Shown piece by piece: positions 43,343-57,594 of a stretch of DNA of 64,000 nucleotides. The stretch's first letter is position 1. The number at the start of each line of letters is the position of its first letter. The position numbers and the translations under genes were made by a program. The stretch is from contig CAVWVW010000003.1 in assembly GCA_963758555.1 (NCBI GenBank), positions 744,001 through 808,000 of the forward strand, in the 5' to 3' direction. The notes below the pieces were generated by a model that did no database searches, was not told the DNA's origin, and worked only from the letters and a program-made list of their open reading frames with translations. The stretch is from CAIUMH01 sp963758555. Lineage in GTDB: Bacteria; Actinomycetota; Acidimicrobiia; Acidimicrobiales; RAAP-2.

Positions 43343-44764
43343 ATGACCGACGTCATCACCGCTCTCTCTCCCGAAGCTATGGGCAGCTTCGACGCCGAAG
43401 GCAACTACGTCCCTCGTCAGATCGTCGCTGACGATCTGACGGGCAGTGACCTCGATGAGGCCATGGTGTCGACCATCGTCGAGTTCGACGACGGTGACCT
43501 CGTCGAAGGAACCGTCGTGAAGATCGATCGCGATGAGGTGCTCGTCGACATCGGGTACAAGTCCGAGGGTGTCATCCCGATCCGCGAGCTCTCGATCCGC
43601 AACGACGTCAACCCCGAAGAGATCGTCACCCTGGGCGAGCACATCGAGACCCTCGTCCTCCAGAAGGAGGACAAGGAGGGTCGCCTCATCCTGTCGAAGA
43701 AGCGAGCGCAGTACGAGCGGGCGTGGACCGACATCGAGAAGATCAAGGATGCCGAGGGCATCGTCAAGGGCCCGGTCATCGAGGTGGTCAAGGGTGGTCT
43801 CATCGTTGACATCGGTCTGCGCGGCTTCCTGCCCGCCTCGCTCGTCGAGCTTCGCCGTGTCCGTGAGCTCCAGCCGTACGTCGGCCGAGTCATCGAGGCG
43901 AAGATCATCGAGCTCGACCGCAACAGGAACAACGTCGTCCTCTCCCGTCGAGCATGGCTTGAGGAGGCGCAGAAGGAGCAGCGCGGGGACTTCTTGGCCA
44001 ACTTGAAGCCAGGGGAGCGCCGCAAGGGCGTCGTGTCGTCCGTCGTCAACTTCGGTGCCTTCGTGGACCTCGGTGGCATGGATGGGCTCATCCACGTCTC
44101 CGAGCTGAGCTGGAAGCACGTCGACCACCCCTCCTCGGTCGTCGCCGTCGGTGATGAGGTCGATGTCGAGGTGCTCGACGTCGACCTCGACAAGGAGCGC
44201 ATCAGCCTGTCGCTCAAGAACACCCAGGTCGACCCCTGGCAGGAGTTCGCTGACTCGCACCAGGAAGGCCAGCTCGTCTACGGCCGCATCACCAAGCTCG
44301 TCCCCTTCGGCGCCTTCGTCCAGGTCGGCGATGGCATCGAGGGCCTGGTGCACATCTCGGAGATGGCGGCCCACCACGTCGATCTGCCCGAGCAGGTCGT
44401 CACGCCGGGTGAAGAGCTCTGGGTCAAGATCATCGAGATCGACCTGCAGCGTCGACGCATCAGCCTGTCGATCAAGCAAGCAGCAGACGGTGGCGAGGTC
44501 TCCGAGGAGTACCGCGAGGCGTTCGGCGAGCACGCCTACGACGCCGAGGGCAACTACATCGGCTTCGACTACTCAGAGGCCGAGTTCACGCCAGAGACCG
44601 AGGCGCAAGCGGCGTGGGCTGACTACGCCCAGGAGGCCACCCAGGCCGGCGGCGGCGAGGTCGCTGCTGACCCCGAGGGAGCCGAAGAGCTCGCCGGTGA
44701 GGCGAGCGCTGCTGAAGAGAGCGCGGTCGAAGCGACCGCTGAGGACGCTCCCGTCGAAGGCTGA
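43343..44764 (+). CDS. rpsA: 30S ribosomal protein S1
   Basis: mRNA-binding ribosomal protein. I start at ATG 43343 (MTDVITALSPEAMGSFDAEG) rather than further upstream, giving 473 residues; a weak AAGG lies nine bases before it. Four S1 domains are visible, beginning near DGDLVEGTVVKIDRDEVLVDIG, GIVKGPVIEVVKGGLIVDIG, ERRKGVVSSVVNFGAFVDLG and EGQLVYGRITKLVPFGAFVQ. An acidic Ala/Glu-rich tail follows. Four domains is the actinobacterial form, as against six in E. coli. Confidence 0.96.
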   Translation: MTDVITALSPEAMGSFDAEGNYVPRQIVADDLTGSDLDEAMVSTIVEFDDGDLVEGTVVKIDRDEVLVDIGYKSEGVIPIRELSIRNDVNPEEIVTLGEHIETLVLQKEDKEGRLILSKKRAQYERAWTDIEKIKDAEGIVKGPVIEVVKGGLIVDIGLRGFLPASLVELRRVRELQPYVGRVIEAKIIELDRNRNNVVLSRRAWLEEAQKEQRGDFLANLKPGERRKGVVSSVVNFGAFVDLGGMDGLIHVSELSWKHVDHPSSVVAVGDEVDVEVLDVDLDKERISLSLKNTQVDPWQEFADSHQEGQLVYGRITKLVPFGAFVQVGDGIEGLVHISEMAAHHVDLPEQVVTPGEELWVKIIEIDLQRRRISLSIKQAADGGEVSEEYREAFGEHAYDAEGNYIGFDYSEAEFTPETEAQAAWADYAQEATQAGGGEVAADPEGAEELAGEASAAEESAVEATAEDAPVEG

Positions 44765-44811
44765 GCTCGTCGGGGATCGCAGCCAGCCCGCACCGTCGTG
44801 CGACCTCACGC

Positions 44812-44829
44812 AGCCCGCGAGTGCGGGCT
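44812..44829 (+). terminator. candidate rpsA terminator hairpin (no T-tract)
   Basis: AGCCCGC and GCGGGCT form a perfect seven-pair stem with loop GAGT, 48 bases after the rpsA stop. No T-run follows, as is common for hairpins in high-GC actinobacteria. An outer inverted repeat GTCGGGGA/TCCCCGAC (44769-44776 and 44860-44867) encloses it. Confidence 0.45.
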
Positions 44830-44885
44830 CGGAGGCAGCGCGCTGCGCGCTGAGCGGGCTCCCCGACTGCGTGAAGCCTCCCCGT

Positions 44886-44891
44886 TAGCAT
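44886..44891 (+). promoter_or_regulatory. leaderless -10 box of the glycan cassette
   Basis: TAGCAT ends six bases before GTG 44898. Confidence 0.6.
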
Positions 44892-44897
44892 CGCTGC

Positions 44898-46541
44898 GTG
44901 CCTGAACCCGACCTGCTCGACGAGACCGAGATCCAGCCCGCCTCGGCGTGGTCGGAGTGGCGCGACGACGTCACGCCGATCTCAGGGCGACTGGCACAGG
45001 TCGCGCTGGTCCTCTTCGGCATCGAGGCGCTCATCGGGCTGTGGCTCCGGTTCTCTGCGCCGACGCTGCTCTGGCTTGACGAGGCGCTGACCGTCAACAT
45101 CGCCAAGCTGCCCTTTGGCCAGCTTCACGGCGCACTCAAAGAGGATGGCGCACCTCCGCTCTACTACGTGGTCTTGCACCTGTGGATCATGCTCTTCGGC
45201 AGCTCTGACGCAGCCGTGCGGAGCCTGTCGGGTCTCTTCAGCTGCCTCACGGTCGTCCTGGTCTTCTTCCTGGTCCGCCGGGTGTGGGGCCGCGAGGTGG
45301 CCTTCTTCGCCACCGCACTGCTCCTCGGGTCGTCGTTTGCCACCTACTACGCCACCGAGACACGGATGTACGCGCTCGTCATGCTCGAGTGCGCGCTCGG
45401 CGGCTGGGCGCTGGTGTGGCTCTTCGAGCGACCGAGCTGGCGGCGCATGGTGCCGCTGGCCGTGGTCTGCACCGCCCTCATCTACACGCACTACTGGAGC
45501 CTCTACCTCTTCATCACCATGGGCCTGTGGCTGGTCCTCAAGGCCTTCTGGTCGACCACGGACCAGACCAGACGAGCAGCGCGCTTCGGTCTCGGTGCGC
45601 TTGTGATCGCCGGGCTCTGCTTCCTGCCGTGGTATCCCACGTTCAGCTTCCAGCAGGCGCACACCGGGACACCCTGGGGAGGGCGACCCAACTACCTGAC
45701 CGCGATCGTCGCCGTCCTCCACTTCAACGCCAACCAAGCGGTCCAGGTCGCCCGCTCCTCTCTGCTCCAGCGCTTCGTCGAGCTGCTCATGGTCCTGATG
45801 ATGGGCCTCGCCCTCTTCATCATCGCCAAGGGCCCGTGGCGCTTCTCGCTTCGCTGGGCGACGACCCCTCGCGCTCGGCTGGTCGCCTGGCTCTCGCTCG
45901 GCACCCTGGTCGTCGGCGTGGTCGCCTCTCACTTCTCAGGGGCTGCCTACGCCCCTCGCTACGGCTCGGTGGCGTTCATCCCCCTGGTGATCTTCTTGGC
46001 GCTGGGCACGCGGGCGCTCTTCCAGCCGTGGCTCCGGGTGGTGGTGGTCCTCGTGATCGTGGGCGGGATGCTGACCGTCGGCATCAAGGAGCACAACACG
46101 CAACGCTCGCAGGCCGGCCAAGCGGTGGCCACCCTTGAGGCCCATGCCAACGCCGGTTCGGTCGTGCTCTTCTGTCCTGACCAGCTGGGGCCCTCGATCA
46201 TGCGAGTGCTCCCGGCAGGGACGGGGCTCAAGACCTACGGCTATCCGCGCTTCGACGATCCCCACTTCATCAACTGGGTCGACTACAACAAGGCGCTCTA
46301 CGCCTCGAACCCGGATGCGGGCATCGCCAAGGCACGGGCTCTGGCCAAGGGCCATTCGATCTGGCTGGTGACCGCTCCGGGCTACGAGGTGGCCGGTGAC
46401 ATCTGCAAAGCCCTGCGGACGACCCTTGGTGAGCACTTCGCGTCGAAGGTCTGGCTTGAGGGGCAGCCGAAGAAGTACTACCAGTCGATGAAGGTCACCG
46501 AGTACTTCGTGCCTCCGGCCACCAAGGCGTCGGGCTCGTGA
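44898..46541 (+). CDS. GT-C fold glycosyltransferase (ArnT/GT39-like)
   Basis: Polytopic membrane glycosyltransferase using a polyprenyl-phosphate sugar donor. 547 residues from GTG 44898. The first external loop carries the catalytic Asp-Glu of LLWLDEALTVNIAKLPFGQL, followed by DGAPPLYYVVLHLW and the TYYATETRMYALVMLE motif, as in ArnT and PMT-type enzymes. About ten to twelve helices precede a soluble C-terminal region (residues 400-547) with SVVLFCPDQLGPSIM. The Dpm1-like enzyme at 16846 could supply the donor. It opens a four-gene glycan cassette absent from the mycobacterial rpsA-coaE interval. Confidence 0.85.
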   Translation: MPEPDLLDETEIQPASAWSEWRDDVTPISGRLAQVALVLFGIEALIGLWLRFSAPTLLWLDEALTVNIAKLPFGQLHGALKEDGAPPLYYVVLHLWIMLFGSSDAAVRSLSGLFSCLTVVLVFFLVRRVWGREVAFFATALLLGSSFATYYATETRMYALVMLECALGGWALVWLFERPSWRRMVPLAVVCTALIYTHYWSLYLFITMGLWLVLKAFWSTTDQTRRAARFGLGALVIAGLCFLPWYPTFSFQQAHTGTPWGGRPNYLTAIVAVLHFNANQAVQVARSSLLQRFVELLMVLMMGLALFIIAKGPWRFSLRWATTPRARLVAWLSLGTLVVGVVASHFSGAAYAPRYGSVAFIPLVIFLALGTRALFQPWLRVVVVLVIVGGMLTVGIKEHNTQRSQAGQAVATLEAHANAGSVVLFCPDQLGPSIMRVLPAGTGLKTYGYPRFDDPHFINWVDYNKALYASNPDAGIAKARALAKGHSIWLVTAPGYEVAGDICKALRTTLGEHFASKVWLEGQPKKYYQSMKVTEYFVPPATKASGS

Positions 46542-46636
46542 GCGCTCGTGGCTCGTGGACGAGGGCTCGCGGTGTGCTCGGCGCGCCTGGTTGCTCACAG
46601 GGCGTTCGAGTCATCCCCGGCCACTCGGCAGCCAAG

Positions 46637-46642
46637 TAATCT
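46637..46642 (+). promoter_or_regulatory. leaderless -10 box of the FAD-dependent oxidoreductase gene
   Basis: TAATCT ends six bases before ATG 46649; the closest to the TATAAT consensus among the leaderless set. Confidence 0.6.
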
Positions 46643-46648
46643 CCTGCC

Positions 46649-48142
46649 ATGACCTCTGCTTCTCCTCCCCTGTCCGCCGACGCCCCGGTGGTGGTGATCG
46701 GCGCAGGGCCCGCAGGGCTCACGGCGGCCTACGAGATCGTGAAGCGTGGCGGGAAGGTCATCGTCCTGGAGGCCTCAGACGTGGTCGGAGGCATCTCTCA
46801 GACGGTGGAGCGAGACGGCTGGCGCTTCGACATCGGCGGCCACCGGTTCTTCACCAAGGTCGAGGAGGTCGAGGCGCTCTGGCACGAGATCCTTCCCGAT
46901 GAGGACTTCCTGCTGCGCCCCCGGATGAGTCGGATCTTCTACGACTCGAAGTACTACGACTACCCGCTCAAGGCGTCCAACGCGCTGCGAAACCTGGGTT
47001 TCCTCGAGGCGGTGCTCTGCGTGGGCTCCTACGCCCGTGCCCAGATCCGGCCTCCCAAGGATCAGAGCAACTACGAGAACTGGCTGGTCGCCCGCTTCGG
47101 CTGGCGCCTCTACCGCAAGTTCTTCGAGACCTACACCGAGAAGGTGTGGGGCGTGCCGGTCAAGGAGATGCCGGCTGACTGGGCCGCTCAACGGGTCAAG
47201 GGCCTCTCGCTGGGCAACGCCATCGTCAACGCCCTGCTGCCGAAGAGGAACCAGAAGGACATCACGAGCCTCATCGAGGAGTTCCAGTACCCCAAGTACG
47301 GCCCTGGGATGATGTGGGAGCGCTGCCGAGACCTCGTCCTCAAGGGCGGTGGTGACGTGATCATGGAAGCCGCGGTCTCCACCATCACCATCCGCGACGG
47401 CAAGGCGGTCTCGGTCACGGCTCGCTCCGTCGACGGCACCGAGGTCGTCTATCCGGCCAGCCACGTCATCTCGACGATGCCCATGGCTGAGCTGGTGGGG
47501 ACCATCGAGCCCTCGCCGCCCGACGACGTCCTGCACTCTGGTGTGGGCCTGCACTACCGCGACTTCCTCTCGGTGGCCCTGGTGGTTCCCGAGGAAGAGG
47601 GCTTCCCGGACAACTGGATCTACATCCACGCCGCCGAGGTCGAGGTGGGGCGCATCCAGAACTACGGCTCGTGGTCGCCGTTCATGGTCAAGGAGGGCCG
47701 CACGTGCCTGGGCCTCGAGTACTTCGTCTTCGAAGGCGATGAGCTCTGGGCTGACACCGACGAGAACCTCATCGAGCGAGGCAAGCGCGAGCTCCAGCTG
47801 CTCGGGTTGGTCGATCCCACCAAGGTCGAGCGCGGCTTCGTCGTGAGGGTCAAGAAGGCCTACCCGTACTACGACTCGGTCTACAAGGAGAACGTGGCCA
47901 AGGTGGCTGGCTACCTCGAGGGCGCGGCGCCCAACGTGCACCTCGTCGGGCGCAACGGCATGCACAAGTACAACAACCAGGACCACTCGATGCTGACGGC
48001 CATGCTCACCGTCGAGAACATCTTCGGGGCCTCCCACGACATCTGGGAGGTCAACGTCGAAGAGGACTACCACGAGGCGAAGCCAGGCGGTGGCACGGGT
48101 CGCGATGCCCCGGTCCTGCCTGATCGCCCGGCGCACAGCTGA
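46649..48142 (+). CDS. NAD(P)/FAD-dependent oxidoreductase, UDP-galactopyranose mutase/amine oxidase-like
   Basis: 497 residues from ATG 46649. The N-terminal dinucleotide fold is VVVIGAGPAGLTAAYEIVKRGGKVIVLEA, and the flavin loop continues VVGGISQTVERDGWRFDIGGHRFF. KVWGVPVKEMPADWAAQRVKG and a late flavin-contact segment NVHLVGRNGMHKYNNQDHSM match a subgroup found in polysaccharide clusters. It could isomerise or oxidise a nucleotide sugar or lipid-linked sugar, but the true substrate is unknown. Neighbours (GT-C enzyme, flippase, GT4) support a glycan role. Confidence 0.8.
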   Translation: MTSASPPLSADAPVVVIGAGPAGLTAAYEIVKRGGKVIVLEASDVVGGISQTVERDGWRFDIGGHRFFTKVEEVEALWHEILPDEDFLLRPRMSRIFYDSKYYDYPLKASNALRNLGFLEAVLCVGSYARAQIRPPKDQSNYENWLVARFGWRLYRKFFETYTEKVWGVPVKEMPADWAAQRVKGLSLGNAIVNALLPKRNQKDITSLIEEFQYPKYGPGMMWERCRDLVLKGGGDVIMEAAVSTITIRDGKAVSVTARSVDGTEVVYPASHVISTMPMAELVGTIEPSPPDDVLHSGVGLHYRDFLSVALVVPEEEGFPDNWIYIHAAEVEVGRIQNYGSWSPFMVKEGRTCLGLEYFVFEGDELWADTDENLIERGKRELQLLGLVDPTKVERGFVVRVKKAYPYYDSVYKENVAKVAGYLEGAAPNVHLVGRNGMHKYNNQDHSMLTAMLTVENIFGASHDIWEVNVEEDYHEAKPGGGTGRDAPVLPDRPAHS

Positions 48143-48155
48143 CCAGCCGAGGCAC

Positions 48156-49481
48156 GTGAGCGACACCAGCGACCTCGCCGGGGGCGGCGACGAGAGAGCT
48201 ACAGGGTTCCGGACCAACGTCGTCACGGCGCTGCCGGTGGCCACAGCAGGCATGCTGGCCAACGGGGCGAACGTCATCGTCACGATCCTGCTGGCCAGGA
48301 TCCTCACGACCCAGGGTTACGGTGCCTACGCCCAGCTGACCGGCTTGTTCTTGATCGTCTCGATGCCGGGCTCGGCCATCATCGTGGCGGTGGTGCGACG
48401 CACGGCGCTGTGGCGGACCACCGGCAGCCACCAGGCGCTCGCGCGGTGGTCTACCCGGATGCACGAGCGCATGGTGTGGCTGTTCGTGGCCTATGCCTTG
48501 GTGGTCGCTGCCATCTGCATCCCGGTCGCCGACCTCTTGGCCAAGCCCAGCCCGCTGGCGGTCGCGGCGATGATGCTCGGAGCGGGCGTCTGGGTGGTGC
48601 TCTGCGTGGATCGTGGCTTCCTCCAGGGCACGCGCAGCTACCGGCCGCTGGCGGCCAACCTGCTCATCGAGGGCGGCGTGCGCACCGTGACCGTGCTGGC
48701 CTTCGCTGCGATCGGCAAGCTCCCGGGCGCGGCCATCGGCATCTTGGTGGCTGAGCTGCTCACCGCGGTGCACGCCCGGCGCGCTGCGGGTCGAGCGCTC
48801 CACCACGCCACCGACGACGGCTTGGCGGTGGCGCCGCCGAGCATCCGGCGAGACCTCGTCGTCGACTTGATCGCCGCCCTGGTGGCGCTGGCGCTCATCG
48901 CCGTGCTGCAGAACATCGACGTCATCCTCTTCGGCCAGCTGAACCCCAAGCTCTCAGGTGCCTACGCCGCCGTGTCGGTGATGTGCAAGGGACTTGTCTT
49001 CGTGGCCATCGTCTTGGGTGGCTACCTGCTCCCCGAAGCGGCGATCAGCTACCACGAGGGCACGCACGCCCTCCGCCAGCTGAGCGCCACGATGGCCATG
49101 CTCGCCGTCCCCGCCGTGCTCTTGGTGGCCGCCTCCATCGCCATCCCCGAGCAGCTGATCAAGCTCATCTTCGGCGCTCGCTACCTCGGTGCTCAGGATG
49201 CGTTCGAGCCGCTGGCGATCGCCATGGTCCTCTTCTCGATCACCGTGCTGCTCTCCTTCTACCTGTTGGCCCACGGTGAGCGATGGATCGTCTTCGTCCT
49301 GGCGGTCGGCGCCGGCGCTGCCGCCCTGGCGGTCGAGATGGCCCACGGCGTGCCCGAGACCACCGCACAGAACGACCTGTGGGTGCAGATCGCCCTGGTG
49401 GTGGTGACCAGCGTCGGGTTCGCCTTCTCGCACCAGCGAGCCCATGGTCGACCGAGTCCACTGGCGTCGCTAGACGGCTGA
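48156..49481 (+). CDS. polysaccharide flippase (MOP superfamily, Wzx-like)
   Basis: Membrane protein that probably flips lipid-linked oligosaccharides. I start at GTG 48156, giving 441 residues; the frame also runs back into the preceding gene. About twelve to fourteen helices are visible, the first being TALPVATAGMLANGANVIVTILLARIL followed by GYGAYAQLTGLFLIVSMPGS, typical of the Wzx/MATE N-terminal repeat. QNIDVILFGQLNPKLSGAYAAVS marks the start of the second repeat. It stands 13 bases after the oxidoreductase gene and is probably co-transcribed with it. Confidence 0.83.
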   Translation: MSDTSDLAGGGDERATGFRTNVVTALPVATAGMLANGANVIVTILLARILTTQGYGAYAQLTGLFLIVSMPGSAIIVAVVRRTALWRTTGSHQALARWSTRMHERMVWLFVAYALVVAAICIPVADLLAKPSPLAVAAMMLGAGVWVVLCVDRGFLQGTRSYRPLAANLLIEGGVRTVTVLAFAAIGKLPGAAIGILVAELLTAVHARRAAGRALHHATDDGLAVAPPSIRRDLVVDLIAALVALALIAVLQNIDVILFGQLNPKLSGAYAAVSVMCKGLVFVAIVLGGYLLPEAAISYHEGTHALRQLSATMAMLAVPAVLLVAASIAIPEQLIKLIFGARYLGAQDAFEPLAIAMVLFSITVLLSFYLLAHGERWIVFVLAVGAGAAALAVEMAHGVPETTAQNDLWVQIALVVVTSVGFAFSHQRAHGRPSPLASLDG

Positions 49482-49482
49482 G

Positions 49483-49488
49483 TAGGGT
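49483..49488 (+). promoter_or_regulatory. -10 box of the GT4 glycosyltransferase gene
   Basis: TAGGGT lies 48 bases before GTG 49537, with a ribosome site GGGGAG at 49525-49530. This transcript would have a leader of about 40 bases. Confidence 0.4.
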
Positions 49489-49536
49489 GTCGAACGGCGT
49501 CAGGGCGGCGCCCGACACCAAGCAGGGGAGCGCGGC

Positions 49537-50677
49537 GTGACGCCGGTAGATCGCAGCGAGCTTGAGGCGATGGTCGCTGCGTCCTCGGTGGACTCGGTGC
49601 GGATGGTCGCGTGGCGTGACCTCGATGACCCAGAAGCTGGTGGCTCTGAGCTGCACGCCCATCGGATCGCAGCCGTCTGGGCGCAGGCGGGCCTGGCGGT
49701 GACGATGCGCACGTCCATGGTGGCCAACGCTCCTGCGATCGTGGAGAGGGACGGCTACCGAGCGGTGCGACGAGGCGGGCGCTACGGCGTCTTCCCGCAG
49801 GTGATCACCGAGGGGCTCCGCCAGCGGCGCAAGCACGACGACGCCCTGGTCGAGATCTGGAACGGCATGCCCTTCTTCTCGCCGCTCTGGCGCCGTCCGC
49901 CTCGGCTGATCTTCCTCCACCACGTGCACGGCGAGATGTGGGACATGGTGCTCTCGAAGGGTCTCGCCCGCGTGGGCGACACCTTGGAGCGCGTGATCGC
50001 CCCACCGCTCTACCGCCGCTCGACCATCATGACGCTTGTCGACCTCGTCCAAGGAGGAGATCGTCGAGCGCCTCCACCTCCACCCTGCGCGCGTCCACGT
50101 GGTGCCTCCTGGCATCGAGGAGCGCTTCACCCCGGGGGGCGAGCGAGCGGAGAACCCCCACGTGGTGGCGGTCGGCCGCCTGGTGCCGGTCAAGCGCTAC
50201 GACCTGCTCATCAGGACCCTGGTCGAGGTGAAGCGCCAGATCCCGACGCTCACGGCTTCGATCATCGGGGAGGGCTACGAGCGAGGCTCGCTCGAGGCGC
50301 TGCGCGCCGAGCTGGGCGCTGCAGCGTGGCTCGAGCTGCCTGGTCGCGTGACCGACGACGAGCAGCTGGCTGCCTACCGTCGTGCCTGGGTGGTGGCGTC
50401 GAGCTCGCTTCGAGAGGGCTGGGGCATGACCCTCACGGAGGCGGCGGCCTGTGGGACCCCGTCGGTGGCCACCGACATCGCCGGACACCGTGACGCCGTC
50501 GAAGACGATCGAGGGGGCCTCTTGGTCGACGAGGACGGCCTGGTGGCCGCGCTGTGCTCGGTGCTGAGCGACGAGGCGCTGCGTGAGCGCCTGGGCAAGG
50601 GAGCCTTGGGCTACGCCGGGTCGCTGACCTGGGAGGCCACGGCGACGACGGCGTTCCGGCTCCTGACCGCCACTTGA
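49537..50677 (+). CDS. GT4-family glycosyltransferase (one-base frameshift)
   Basis: GT-B fold retaining glycosyltransferase. From GTG 49537 the acceptor half reads VRMVAWRDLDDPEAGGSELH, then PRLIFLHHVHGEMWDMV. After APPLYRRSTIMTL the frame breaks at 50036-50038; removing one base continues as STSSKEEIVERLHLHPARVH and VVPPGIEERFTP. The donor half shows VAVGRLVPVKRYDLLIR, SSSLREGWGMTLTEAAACGTPSVATD with the EX7E-type glutamates, and ends at TGA 50675. Corrected length is 379 residues. It is the last gene of the glycan cassette; the sugar is unknown. Confidence 0.87.
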
Positions 50678-50714
50678 GCGAGCCTCGGGCGATCCGACCT
50701 GAACACCCGCTCGG

Positions 50715-50720
50715 TACGGT
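50715..50720 (+). promoter_or_regulatory. -10 box and ribosome site of coaE
   Basis: TACGGT lies 33 bases before GTG 50754, with a full AGGAGG at 50741-50746 and a seven-base spacer. Confidence 0.5.
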
Positions 50721-50753
50721 GGAGGTCTTGAGCTCGACAGAGGAGGCAGCGCG

Positions 50754-51360
50754 GTGCTGACGGTGGCGATCACGGGCGGCATCGGTTCTGGCAAGTCAGC
50801 GCTGGCTGACCTGCTCGTCGCGCGCGGTGCGATCCTGATCGACGCCGATCAGATCGCTCGAGACGTGGTCGAGCCGGGGCAGCCGGCCTTGGACAAGCTC
50901 GTCGACGCCTTCGGTGCGACCATCCTCAACCAAGACGGCAGCCTGGATCGCCAGAAGCTCGCCGACGTAGCCTTCGCCGACGCCGACCGCGTGGCCCAGC
51001 TCAACGCCATCGTGCACCCTGCGATCAGCGAGGAGCTGATCGCTCGGCGAGAGGCGGTCCGAGAGGGTGAGGGCGTCGCCCTCTTCGCCATCCCGCTGCT
51101 CACCGCCGGGCATCGCGAGGTCCTCGACCTCGACGTCAGGTCGTGGTCGTCGACTGCCCGATCGACGTGGCGATCGAGCGCCTGGTCGATCAGCGGGGGT
51201 TCTCCCGCGCCGACGCCGTCGGCACGCGTGGCGTCACAGCTCTCTCGAGAGGAGCGAGCAGCGCTCGCCGACGTGGTGGTCGAGAACGACGGGGATCTGG
51301 CCTCGCTCGAGACCAAGGCAGACGAGCTGTGGAGCTCGCTGTCTCATGAGGCGTCCGACG

Positions 51361-51368
<8 letters not shown>
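50754..51368 (+). CDS. coaE: dephospho-CoA kinase (two compensating frameshifts)
   Basis: Last enzyme of coenzyme A synthesis. From GTG 50754: Walker A VAITGGIGSGKSALADLL, then LIDADQIARDVVEPG and NAIVHPAISEELIARR. At 51137 the frame shifts (one base lost, or two gained); the family segment VVVDCPIDVAIERLVDQRGFSR is in the second frame. At 51219-51222 one base is gained and the first frame resumes as ARVASQLSREERAALADVVVEN. Total length is in frame, 204 residues. Unlike the mycobacterial enzyme it has no C-terminal UPF0157 domain. uvrB starts inside its 3' end. Confidence 0.9.
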
Positions 51369-53432
<2,064 letters not shown>

Positions 53433-53441
53433 CCTCCCGGC

Positions 53442-56295
<2,854 letters not shown>

Positions 56296-56308
56296 GGCCG
56301 AAGCTGGC

Positions 56309-57403
56309 TCAGGTGATCGTCAGCATCCGCTCGAGGGCGACCAGCGCCCACTGAGCGGTGTCGGGGTCGACCGTGATCTGGTTCCGGACGCGGCCCTCGA
56401 CCGCCTCTTCGAGGACCCAGCAGAGGTGCGCGGCGTCGATCCGGGACATCGTCACGCAGGGGCAGACCTCGCTGTCGAGACAGGTGATCTCCCGGTCAGG
56501 GTGCTCGTCGGCGAGTCGCTTGACCAGGTGCACCTCGGTCCCGATGCCGATGGCGGTCCCAGGCTCGGTGGCCTCGACGAAGCGGATGATCGCATCGGTC
56601 GAGCCTGAGGCGTCGGCAGCGAGCACCACCTCGTGGGAGCACTCGGGGTGGACCACCACGACGCCGTTCGGGTGCTCGGCGCGGAACTGGTCGATCTGGG
56701 AGACCTCGAAGCGCTGGTGCACCGAGCAGTGCCCCTTCCATAGCAGGAACGTGGCCTCCTTGACCTGCCGCTCGTCCAGGCCGCCCAGGGCCAGGTCAGG
56801 GTCCCAGAGGGTCATCGCTGCCAGCTCGTGGCCCAGCTCGACCGCGGTGTTGCGGCCGAGGTGCTGGTCCGGGAGGAACATCACCTTGTCGGCTCGAGCG
56901 CGGCCGGTCGCATCGGCGTCCAGGGCCCAGCGAAGCACCGCATGGGCGTTCGACGAGGTGCACACCGCGCCGCCGTGGCGACCCACGAAGGCCTTGATGG
57001 CGGCGGTGGAGTTCATGTAGGTGATCGGCATGATCCGCTCGACGTCGGTGACCTGCGCGAGCTGCTCCCAGGCCCGCTCCACCTGGGCGATGTCGGCCAT
57101 GTCGGCCATGGAGCAGCCGGCGCTCAGGTCAGGCAGCACCACCCGCTGGGTGTCGCCGGTCAAGATGTCGGCGGACTCGGCCATGAAGTGCACCCCACAG
57201 AACACGATGAGGTCGGCGTCGGTGCGCTCCGCGGCGATCCGGGAGAGCCCGAAGGAGTCGCCCCGCACGTCGGCGAAGTCCATCACCTCATCCATCTGGT
57301 AGTGGTGACCCAAGATGAGCAGGCGCTCACCCAAGGTGGCCTTGGCCGCGGCGATCCGCGCGGCGAGCTCCGGGGCAGCCGCATCGCGGTAGCCCTGTGG
57401 CAT
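56309..57403 (-). CDS. nadA: quinolinate synthase A
   Basis: [4Fe-4S] enzyme joining iminoaspartate and dihydroxyacetone phosphate to quinolinate in NAD synthesis. 364 residues from ATG 57403. Cluster cysteines are expected in IVFCGVHFMAES, VVHPECSHEVV and the LDSEVCPCVTMS region; LPDLSAGCSMADMAD is also conserved. LILGHHYQMDEV opens the first repeat and VMFLPDQHLGRNTA is in the middle. It stands alone: nadB and nadC are not adjacent. The gap to uvrC is 191 bases and carries a forward -10 candidate only. Confidence 0.95.
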   Translation of the reverse strand: MPQGYRDAAAPELAARIAAAKATLGERLLILGHHYQMDEVMDFADVRGDSFGLSRIAAERTDADLIVFCGVHFMAESADILTGDTQRVVLPDLSAGCSMADMADIAQVERAWEQLAQVTDVERIMPITYMNSTAAIKAFVGRHGGAVCTSSNAHAVLRWALDADATGRARADKVMFLPDQHLGRNTAVELGHELAAMTLWDPDLALGGLDERQVKEATFLLWKGHCSVHQRFEVSQIDQFRAEHPNGVVVVHPECSHEVVLAADASGSTDAIIRFVEATEPGTAIGIGTEVHLVKRLADEHPDREITCLDSEVCPCVTMSRIDAAHLCWVLEEAVEGRVRNQITVDPDTAQWALVALERMLTIT

Positions 57404-57543
57404 CGACGTGGTGATTCGTGATCATGTAAGCCCCCAAGGGGATCGTCTCGAATAGCCGGCGGGGACAGCCCGGTCGCCCATCCGCGGGTATGTCGGCCTC
57501 GAGACTCTGTGAATGCAGGACACCGGGCCTGCGCAGAGCATCT

Positions 57544-57549
57544 TAGGGT
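57544..57549 (+). promoter_or_regulatory. possible -10 box of uvrC-rapZ-yvcK
   Basis: TAGGGT lies 45 bases before GTG 57595, implying a leader of about 40 bases. Support is weaker than for the leaderless boxes. Confidence 0.35.
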
Positions 57550-57594
57550 GCGTGCGCCGTCCTCGCACCGTCGATGCGGTGACACGATGGTGGG

